Shown here one piece after another: positions 56,035-64,000 of a stretch of 64,000 bases of DNA. How positions within the stretch are numbered: position 1 is the first letter of the stretch; each line of letters begins with the position of its first letter. Below the pieces are notes generated by a model, which was not told the origin of the DNA, searched no databases, and saw only the letters and a program-made list of their open reading frames with translations. The position numbers and the translations under genes are program-made. Source of the DNA: Amorphophallus konjac (Eukaryota; Streptophyta; Magnoliopsida; Alismatales; Araceae); NCBI GenBank assembly GCA_022559845.1, contig CM040124.1, positions 72,749,491 to 72,813,490 on the forward strand. Direction: 5' to 3'.

Positions 56035-57585
56035 TGTTGTGTCCCCTGGTTTTGATGATAACATATCATAAATCATTAGTAGATATTTGAGAAATATCCA
56101 ACTTATTTTGGTTTGATGAATTGTCTAAACAAGTGCAAAAGAATCTCTCTAAGTGATGTCTCGACACGGCCTAATGATGTCTCGACACATCTAGAAGAGA
56201 AAGTGTTGATTTTTCAAACGTTTGAGCTCCGGATAAAAGAATGTGTCGACACATCCAACCCATGTCTCGACACATCTAGAAGAAATCAAGCTGAAGCCGT
56301 TCTGTCTAAGCCTCTCAACTCACTAATGTGTCGACACACTGAGTGAAAAGTGTCGACACACTCGTGTGAAAATCTATACACATGGCGCTTCTGTCTCTAC
56401 ACCCTCATGCGACAACTCTGCACATGGCTCACATGTCCCGACACCGTTTGGTGTTGTCTCGACATAGTCATAGTGTCATCGCGGAGCCAAGCACAATTGT
56501 CCCGGCACAACTCTGTGGATGTCTCGACACATCAGCCATGGATCTTCAAGACATTCACTGGATTTCTCGACACACTGGGTGCAAAGTGTCGACACATCCA
56601 CGATTCAACCAGAACGACTCTTCAAAGCTTTCAATGGGATGTCTCGACACACTGCAAGGAAAGTGTCGACACACTCTTGTTCTACCAGAACGGATCTGAA
56701 TCCGACGGAAGCTGTCTTCAAGATCTGAAACTTAACCCAGAGGATCCGTTTGCTCTGGAAAAAGCCGTCAAAGTGCTTCTATGTCAGAAGACTATGATTT
56801 GGCAGAGATATCCTCTAAAAAGGATCATACTTTTGCTGCTATGGTCTCCTACCTACCCACATTCCTGCAGACTTGACAGAAAAGGAGTCAACTTTACAAA
56901 TGGAAGCAAATCAAATAATGTGGATGTGACATTCTGGGTGTTGCTTGAAAAGTGGACAACATTGGTGCCGCCCCAGGACACCAATATATGAAAAGCATGA
57001 GCTCCAGTTCGAAGATGGGCATGCAAGTAAGAGGGAAAATGAAAAAGCTGGAAGACTTGCTGAGGAAGCCAGTCTCCTTCCTGATGCTGCTGGTGTGAGC
57101 ACTTGAAGAAGAAGACGATCCTTTTCCTCACAATGGGAGATCTTCTTACATGCAGAAGGGTTTCGTGAAGCTCCATCCAGATCTTTTAAAAAGCTTGAAG
57201 CTTGATCAACCTTCTTTCTCAAGGGTGGTGGTGAAGATCCAGGAAGAAGAAGAAGAAAGCCAAGGACTCCTCAAGCTCTTTCCCAGACAGGAGACTTCTT
57301 CTCATTGTGTTTTACTATGATACTCTGTCTAGTGGTTCCATTTTCAGTTTGCTTTTCTTAAAACAAACTCCATAGCATTTGATCCCTACCTGAGTGTAGG
57401 AAGATAGACGATGTTGACACCGATATGTGTTTTGGGTTGTGATACCTCAAGTTGTGTGGCAGCGGAGTGTGAGAGTGCTTCTCTCTGTAAGAAGCTGTGA
57501 ATCAGCGGGTGTGTGTTGGCACCAATGAAGCCTCACTATATTATGTGAGGGGTGGACATAAGTCTCCAGATTGAGACTGAACCAC
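56035..57585 (+). mobile_element. Partial Sirevirus-like copia LTR, interrupted by T3
   Basis: Starts TGTTGTGTCCCCTGGTTTTGATGATAAC, clearly like the other two copia LTR starts. It follows their order of parts, up to GGGGTGGACATAAGTC...GAACCAC, which matches GGGGTGGACGTAGGCAG...GAACCAC in the 18463 LTR near 20373-20412. At that point T3 begins. It carries GTGTCGACACA palindromes at 56145-56680. The rest of the element would lie past the right edge. Confidence 0.8.
56145..56680. repeat. GTGTCGACACA palindrome cluster
   Basis: About 16 copies of (G)TGTCGACACA or the variant TGTCTCGACACA, often in pairs 15-25 bp apart (e.g. 56243 and 56272; 56325 and 56348). The core GTCGAC is self-complementary. 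It sits in the same LTR region as the dyads of the other copia LTRs. Confidence 0.82.
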
Positions 57586-57839
57586 TGTGGACACCAAAAG
57601 TTGCACACCCAGATATCCTGTTCGGCCTAGCATCAACAACGAAACCGAGTGAAGAAGCCCCGGGGAGACTGGTCATCCAGATTCCCAGAGCATGCGCACA
57701 CTACCGTGAGGCTGCCTCCAGAGTAACGACAGTGAAGAGAAATCAACCACCAAGGGCCTCACAAACCATGGGCCTCGAAGAAAATCAAATGGGCCATAAC
57801 TTGGGCTCAAAACGGGCTCAGAAATGCACCCTAGTGGCC

Positions 57840-58080
57840 TTCAGCGGCATGCCCATTTGGGGCTCCAGCGGCACGCCCATTTGGGGCCTCAACGGCACAC
57901 CCTGGTGGCTTCCAGCGGCACAGCCCATTTGACCTTCAGTGGCACACCCTGGTGGCCTCCAGCGGCACAGCCCATTTGGCCTTCAGCGACACGCCCATTT
58001 GGGGCTCCAGCGGCACTCCCATTTGGGGCTCCAGCGGCACGCCCATTTGGGGCCTCAACGGCACACCCATTTGGGACTTT
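57840..58080. repeat. 24-bp tandem array in the T3 LTR
   Basis: About ten variants of AGCGGCACGCCCATTTGGGG, each with a GCCC-ATTTG-GGGC dyad. Looser copies continue to about 58440. Confidence 0.8.
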
Positions 58081-58310
58081 GAGTTGGCCAACGTACAGAC
58101 TTTGAGTTGGCCAACGTACAGACTTTGGGCTGGCCAATGTATAGACTTTGAGCTGCAATGTATAGACTTTGAGCTGGCCAATGTACAGACTTTGAGCTGA
58201 TGAATGCAGACAACGTATAGACTCTGAGCAGCCAATGTATAGACTTTGAGCTGATGAATGCAGACAACGTATAGACGTTGGGCTGATGAATGTACAGACT
58301 TTATGTCGCA
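58081..58310. repeat. TGTA(C/T)AGACTT array in the T3 LTR
   Basis: Nine copies, most in the unit GAGCTGGCCAATGTACAGACTTT with spacing of 20-32 bp. It is the same 11-bp motif as in the copia solo LTR at 41868-43830. Confidence 0.85.
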
Positions 58311-58610
58311 GCGACCGGCCAATGTGCAAACTTTAGCCCTTCAGCGGCACCCTTCTTAAGTCCTTCAACGGCACACATCTCTAGCCCATCACCGGCACAC
58401 TTTCTTCCCACCTTTCTTCAGCGGTACATCCCCCTTTAGCCCTTTTTTTTTAACCCGCCAAGGGCCAACTCTCCCCCCAAACAAAAAAATACGTGTATAT
58501 ATGTACATACCGATATATAATGGTAGCACTGACAAGCTAATAATAATCATGGTGAATAAATAAACCAGAACAAATCCATATAAAAAAAATGATGAATGAA
58601 ATAAGTGATA

Positions 58611-58632
58611 ATAATAATAATAATAATAATAA
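58611..58632. repeat. (AAT)n microsatellite
   Basis: About seven AAT units inside the T3 LTR. Confidence 0.85.
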
Positions 58633-59392
58633 GGGTAATAATGACAATGAGCAGGATGAGGGAAATCACCCGGAACAGATACGGGAAGAGGAATAAGCAA
58701 CAGAGTAACAAGAACAACAATGATAAAACAATATAAGGCATTAATAATTCCACATTGCATCCCCCTCCCTCCGTGAATCGACGTAGAAGGAACAATAATG
58801 CCGCCCTCTCAGGCCGGGCCCGAGTCTTGGGAATCATCTGGACATGGCCAGGCCCCGACCCAGTCTCGGGCCGACATTCCAATCAGACCGGATTCATTTC
58901 TCGTCCCGGATCCCTTCCGAGCCATCATTGAAATTGCAGTGCATTCGGTAGATATTTGAACGGGTCCACCTCGGTTTCCGTCACGTTTCTATCACGGACC
59001 CGTGTCCGAGTATGAAAAGGTCCACGGGAGACCGACATGGCCAATGGCTCATATTCTGATGTTGACTTTAGTGTGATTTATTCCTGTCCCTTTCTCGCGC
59101 AGTTAGTATTATTTCTTTCGGTCACAGGGCCCCTAATTTCGGCAATTAATCAAGGGTGTTCCCTCGTATGGGAGATGTAAATGACGTCTTGACCTTTACG
59201 GCACGACTGGATCTGGTTCCGACACGAACCACACAATCGTCTGACGAAGTCAGATCGAGCGCACCATGGGCTCTTCGGAGCCCGAACAAATTGTCACTCC
59301 GGTGACTGGCACGCCCACGCACTTAATAGGCGAATCAACCATTCCCGAACATGACGAGCATAATAGACGAACGAAAAGGGCGTCCACAAGTC

Positions 59393-59410
59393 TGGCACGC
59401 CCGGTGGGAC
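59393..59410 (+). promoter_or_regulatory. Primer-binding site of T3
   Basis: TGGCACGCCCGGTGGGAC, four bases after the LTR end. It is identical to T2's. Confidence 0.88.
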
Positions 59411-59490
59411 CGATCCACCCTTCATCTCTTTGCCGGAATTAGGGGCCCTGCGGCCCCCTTCTTGTAACACTAATTGCGCTACTTTCTCAA

Positions 59491-61277
59491 ATGCAGGAGA
59501 ATCGCATCATGGTGCCGACGAAGGCTGTCACTTGCGGCCCTCAGGTCATTGAGAATCATTTTCGAGACGGCTACTTGGCGGTCCCCCTCAACTTCGGGAG
59601 TTTCCCTCCCACCGTGGGCTTCCCCAACTTCTTGGGGTGGCCTTTGTCAACATCCTCGACGTGAAAGCACCTGACGAGCCCCAGACCAACGCTCCCGCAC
59701 CGGGGTCCACTGAAGCTGTTATCGGCCGAGCTATGGCCAAGAATGACAACGGTGTCCCGACAACGACGCTGAGCTGCAATGTGCACCATGTGCACCAGAC
59801 TGCTGGCCCGTCCCACCAAGGATCGGCGTCTCACCGGAGAAGGCTCCGAAGGAACAATATTGGCGCCGTCTCGGGGCGCCGCATGTCTAACTCCGGGAAA
59901 TCTATGGCCGTCGGGACCCTCCGAGTCCGCCTGGACGGGCAAAGGTCCCAGGTGACACCGGATCGCGTCGTCCCGACTGTCCCAGTCCAAAACTCTTTCC
60001 AGGGGCTAGAGAAGCTGAAAGAGAAGGTGACACTCCCAGTCCCGGCCGTAGCACCGAAGAATGCTCCGGCTCACAGGCCGGCCAAACTAAAACAAGTTTG
60101 GGTCCCCAAGGAGGCCCAGCCCACTGCACCCGCCCAAGCGGGACCGAGCACTTTCCGCCTGAGGAGGGCCCGAAGAAATGAAAGGGTCGAACTAACGACC
60201 CCAACCCGCCAACCAGCACCCGTCATACCGGTGCTATCCGAGAATGCCCACCACCGTCACCGTGGGCGTAGACACAATGCTGCCCGCCCGGCACTCAGGG
60301 CTTACTCTCCTCCTGCCGCTGTCAGCGACATGCAACCACAGGCTGCTCTCCCCAACCAGGAGTGGGAAGGGATCGAGCAGGCCATGAGAAACTACCTCCG
60401 GGGCCTAGGTAGCACTCCCTTGGGTCGCCAGAGACTGCTGGGGGCAGTGGCCTCCGCTTTCCAGGAAGAAGGAGCCCGACCCGCACCCAGTGCAGAGTCG
60501 AGGAATCGCTGGGAGGAGCCGCCCCAGTCCCCTATCCGGGAGGAAGCGCCGCCCCGACGGTCGGTCTTCGACAAGCTGGTGTTCCCAGGGAGATCATCCA
60601 GGAGGGCGATGAAGAGAAACAAGAGTTGGAGAACCTTCACCTGCAATGTGGCAGGAGTTCGCGATCGGTATGGGGCCTTGCCTACCGATCCTGAAGAAAT
60701 CGCCAGGCTCGCCGCCAGGCTCGCCGCCAGGCCGGGGCCCCTCACTAGAAGAGGGAGAGCAACAGGCAATGCGACACAGACAGGCGCCGAAGGGACCTTC
60801 CCTGAAGAACCCCTTGCGGCCCTCACGGCCAATGTGGTCACCACCGGCGACATGAGCGGCGGACCCTCTACATCATCCGAGGACGCCCCGGTCGAAGAAA
60901 CAGGGGGCATGCCCAGTCTCCCCACAGCTGACCCGGTAATGCTGCTCATGATACAACGGTTCCAGCAAGAAATTGAGTCACTAAAAAAGCAACTGAATGA
61001 GCAGAACACACAGCCCCTGATGTCCTGGCAGACCGAGGTTCTACCCGAAGCACCCAGGGACAGGGGGCAATCTTCAGAAGCAGCTCTTCCAGCAACCCTC
61101 AACCCTCTGGGGGTGCGCTCCCGCAGCAGGCACATTACACGGCACCGGCCCCGCCACAGGATTTACTTTCCCAATGGTCCCCCATGGCCCCCCAGGCGAC
61201 CGTGTTGGCCACCCCGAGTGCGCAGCCCGCTCATTTCTATCCGAGCCCGGTCAACCCAGCAGCAGTCATCCGATTGA
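59491..61277 (+). pseudogene. gag: T3 gag, N-terminal region
   Basis: The ATG at 59491 opens MQENRIMVPTKAV and FRDGYLAVPLNFGSFPPTVGFPNFLG. A one-base loss in the G-run near 59632 shifts the frame, after which a 546-residue stretch stays open (59637-61277). The product is Pro/Arg/Ala-rich and disordered-looking, with LRVRLDGQRSQVTPDRVVPTVP shared with T2, a LAARLAAR duplication (12-bp repeats near 60700-60740) and a short helix (MIQRFQQEIESLKKQLNEQN). Near 61100 the family reading moves to another frame. Using 59491 as the start is supported by the T2 match. Confidence 0.72.
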
Positions 61278-62308
61278 TGCTTGAACAAATGATAGACATG
61301 AAATTGGCAGAGAGAGGCGACAGGGATCAGACACCATTCGACGTCTACCGGGTGCCCTACCCGGCTCACTATGCCGCAAAGAAGCTGCCGGTTGGCGTCA
61401 CCAAGCCACCGAAGTTCGAAAAGTTCAATGGGCAAGGGTCCCCCCGGGAGCACATTGCTTATTATGTGAACGTCATGGGAGATTTGGCTGCTGATGAGGC
61501 CTACCTCCTGAAGTTTTTCGGCTCAACACTTACCGGGCTTGCCTTTGAGTGGTACTCCAGCTTGCCACCCGGGTCTGTCGCTGACTGGCACGACATGCAA
61601 AAGAAGTTCAAAGAAAAATTCTATGTTGCTGAACGGGAAGTCACTGTGGTGAAACTTTATGCCACAAGGTAGAAGAATGATGAGTCGGCCCTCGACTACA
61701 TCAAAAGATGGAGGAAACTCAGCATGAGGTGCAGGCGTCCCCCGCACCTGAAGGATGCGATGCAGATCTGCAAGCAGAACCTGAAGAAAGAAATCCTGGA
61801 AAGGATGATTGGCACCGAAGTCAAGACATTTGACCGCTTGAACAATGTCATAGCAGAGATTGAGGCATTTCTGGCCCGATATTCCTCCACTCCGGCCATG
61901 TCAAGCCAGAGAGCCAGGCAGGTCGAGAAGAAGTCAGCTCCCCCTGAGGTGCACACACTAGATTTCTAGGCCTTTGAGAAACAGAAGGAGAAAGCCAAGG
62001 AGGCTGCCAACGTTCCCCCGCCCAGAACCACAGAACGGCGGGAGGGCCCCTCACTGAGGGAGAAGATGAGAACCAAGCTATATTCCTTCTCCTGAGACAA
62101 GTCAAAGCTCCTGTTTGAGTGGGCAACCAGTTACAATAAAATCACACTGCCAGAGCCGAAGAGGCCCGGAGACCTGAAGAAGAAAGATGACCTGCACTTC
62201 TGCCTGTACCACCGGATGCTCGGGCATACCATTGAGGACTGCTATGTCTTCAAGGACGTTATTGAGTCCTTAATCAGGAACGGGGAGCTAGACATGGGAG
62301 AGCATAAG
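61109..62308 (+). pseudogene. gag: T3 gag capsid and zinc finger
   Basis: FDVYRVPYPAHYAAKKLPVGVTKPPKFEKFNGQGS leads into the retrotrans_gag capsid: EHIAYYVNVMGDLAADEAYLL, TGLAFEWYSSLPPGSV and ALDYIKRWRKLSM. The zinc motif CLYHRMLGHTIEDCYVFK lies at about 62200-62253. Stops at 61670, 61967, 62093 and 62308. The matching T2 region is 35940-37232. Confidence 0.84.
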
Positions 62309-62331
62309 TAGACCCCCCGCAACCGCATGAG

Positions 62332-63192
62332 TTGCCCAGCATAACCTCCACCGTCAATATGGTCTCGTTATACCAGGAGCTGCCTGAGGAGTGGGCGGAG
62401 ACCTGCGCCCGCGCCACTTATGAGACTTTTATCATGGCTCCAGCTCAAGACCAAGGGGGTTGGCAGACTGCGCCCAGGAAGAATAGAAGAGCGCGTGTCC
62501 CTCGGCCCACCCCAGGAGTTCATCTGAGGGATGTGACACCCCTGCCTGCACCACCCCCGGCGAGCCCGGTTTGCCACGACACGGCCCCTCGGCTGGTCAT
62601 GAGGCGGCCCACTCACAACAAAAAGAGCTGTGTCCCGATGCGGATGCATAAGAAGACCAGCCCAGCAGTCGAAAGGCTCCAGGCTATTATTGATGGGCTC
62701 AAAGATTATGAACATCCCAAAATCCAGCCCATGGAGCTGAAAGAGTATGTCCCCTGGGAGGAGTTCGAATCACTTGAACTGGCTCCAGGAACAGAAGCTG
62801 AAGCAGAGAAAGAGCCTCCCCTATGGGGTGAGATTCCCCAAGAGCAGCCGCTGGCTGCAGTAGGAAAGAAGAAGAAGAAGGGGAGACCCAGGAGCAAGAA
62901 GAAAAAGGAGGTCGTCATCGCCTGCAACACCCTCTCGGCACTATTCGACACTGCCCTCTCCCTGGAAGAAAAAGAAGAAGAGCCACCCCATGAGCCGACG
63001 GAGGTGAACCAAGCTGAAGTGTCCACTTCCCAACACGCCACCAGGTCGGGAAGGAAGTGGGGGCGCCCTCCTCAGGATAACCTCAACATCATGCTCAGGG
63101 GAGAACAACCATACCAGGTCCCCGATCCCGAGGTCCGAGGCACCGAGATCCCTCCTCCGTCGGGTCTCTATCCCGGAGGGGCCAAGAGCTGA
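62332..63192 (+). pseudogene. gag: T3 gag-protease spacer protein
   Basis: A 286-residue open stretch: YQELPEEWAETCARATYETF, RLQAIIDGLKDYEHP, KEYVPWEEF, a strongly basic run (KKKKKGRPRSKKKKE) and an acidic C-terminal half. Homologous segments occur in T2 34531-35100. No catalytic motif. The basic run could bind nucleic acid or act as a nuclear signal, but that is speculation. The frame around it is broken, so it is a piece of the polyprotein rather than a separate gene. Confidence 0.68.
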
Positions 63193-63357
63193 GGCACCCC
63201 TTCATTCGTCGAATTCCTGTTAGCCCGAGCAGGGGGGCAGGCGAGCTCCCATGGGTCTCCTTCGACCGGAGAAGCAAATAGTTCCCAAGCTCTACCGGCG
63301 GCAACTCCTCCTCAGCCAGAAGAAGAATTCAACGGCATCCCAAACCTCGCCGAATTC

Positions 63358-64000
63358 ATGCAAGAAACGGAGGAAGCCCAGCAGGCCCCACGGGCTCAAC
63401 AGGCTGCAACAGAACCCACAAAGCAGGCATCCCCTGATCTGACACCCCAGCCTCAAGGTGGGGGCAGGCGCGGCAAGGCCGAAGAGATGAAGTTACTCAA
63501 GGTACGGGCTGCCGACCGAATAGTCAGACACCTCAAGAAGATCCCGACCCGATTTACTGTATGGGAGATGCTATCTTTGGACGAAGAAACACGGCAAGCC
63601 CTCATTGCCGCACTCCAGACGCCAGCACACCTTGAAGCTTGACTGGCGAAAATCTCACCTAAAGTGGCCGTGGCTTTCACAGAAGATGACATGCTCCTGC
63701 CCACCTGCAGTCATAACAGACCCCTCTACATGAAAGGGCAGTTGAACGGCCAGCCTATCAACAGGGTCCTGATCGACCCAGGGGCAGTAGTGAATATACT
63801 CCCTTACCGGGTGTACCAAAAGCACTACTTTGACGTACACCTGGTTGAGGTCAAAAATGTCAAGATTGCGGGTTTTAATCAGAAATGCGAGGTGCCCATG
63901 GGGGTTGTAGAATTCAACTTGACTTTTGATGATTTCACCACCAAGGTCCAGTTCCACATCATCAACTCCAACACTTCCTACAAGGCGTTGCTTGGACGGC
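63358..64000 (+). pseudogene. pol: T3 protease, cut by the window end
   Basis: A linker (MKLLKVRAADRIVRHLKKIPTR, MLSLDEETRQALIAALQTP) stops at 63640. The same frame then goes on through FTEDDMLLPT, NRPLYMKGQLNGQPINRVLIDPGAVVNILPY and VQFHIINSNTSYKALLGR at the window edge. D-P-G replaces DTG. The T2 equivalent shows D-A-G. RT and the rest lie outside the window. Confidence 0.82.

Larger units (their letters stand above)
57586..59388 (+). mobile_element. 5' LTR of T3 (Tat-type Ty3/gypsy)
   Basis: Starts TGTGGACACC where homology to the copia LTR stops and ends GGGCGTCCACA next to the PBS. TGTGGAC and GTCCACA are perfect terminal inverted repeats. Length 1,803 bp. It contains a 24-bp tandem array (57840-58080), TGTACAGACTT-type repeats (58081-58310) and an (AAT)n run (58611-58632). 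The target duplication (ACCAC at 57581-57585) cannot be checked because the other end is off-window. Confidence 0.8.

Noticed and set aside
56350..56991. 213-residue ORF
   Set aside because: Lies in a copia LTR over the GTGTCGACACA cluster; the sequence repeats because of the palindromes, with no domain.
57889..58329. Minus-strand ORFs with repeated peptides (LYIGQLKVYTL and similar)
   Set aside because: Peptide repeats come from the TGTACAGACTT and 24-bp DNA arrays, which are open in several frames.
60392..61135. 247-residue minus-strand ORF
   Set aside because: A shadow of GC-rich T3 gag; the plus-strand frame matches T2 gag in protein sequence.

Overview
This window looks like repeat-rich nuclear DNA of a seed plant, most likely an angiosperm. 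Every coding signal I recognise belongs to a plant LTR retrotransposon or a CACTA-type DNA transposon. I found no host gene, rRNA, tRNA or CRISPR array. The species cannot be named from the sequence.

The window reads as one nested stack of elements. The deepest is a Ty3/gypsy Tat-type element on the minus strand, called T2 here. Its gag, protease, RT, two RNase H domains and integrase lie at 28.58-39.6 kb. Its 3' region runs down to 12.75 kb and its 5' LTR is scattered over 39.8-56.0 kb. Several younger elements sit inside it. (1) Element A, a plus-strand chromovirus of Tekay/Del type, occupies 5.0-12.75 kb. It is itself interrupted by a 675-bp foldback CACTA element (5116-5790, inside the gag zinc-knuckle region) and by T1. 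T1 is a Tat/Ogre-like minus-strand element whose 5' LTR is 3344-5013 and whose interior runs off the left edge. (2) A Tekay-type solo LTR lies at 14095-17331 with target duplication GTAGC. (3) A 9.7-kb Ty1/copia, Sirevirus-like element lies at 18463-28157 with duplication CTTTT; it has two near-identical LTRs and a gag but no pol. (4) A Sirevirus-like solo LTR lies at 40812-43949 with duplication GGATG. (5) Element C, a Tekay-type element with both LTRs, lies at 44285-55494. At the right, a partial Sirevirus-like LTR (56035-57585) is cut by T3. T3 is a plus-strand Tat element whose 5' LTR (57586-59388), PBS, gag and start of protease run to the window end.

All pol genes carry stops or frameshifts. 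The least damaged reading frame is the copia gag, which has two in-frame UAG codons.

The most striking signal is in the LTRs. Almost every LTR family here carries its own cluster of short dyad-symmetric units: two complementary arms around a short spacer, repeated many times. Arm sequences differ between families but the design is the same across copia and gypsy. One motif, TGTA(C/T)AGACTT, occurs roughly 60 times in a copia solo LTR and nine more times in the gypsy T3 LTR. Palindromic repeats are known from Sirevirus LTRs; finding the design in Tekay and Tat LTRs as well, with a motif shared between superfamilies, deserves checking. All boundaries were read by eye.
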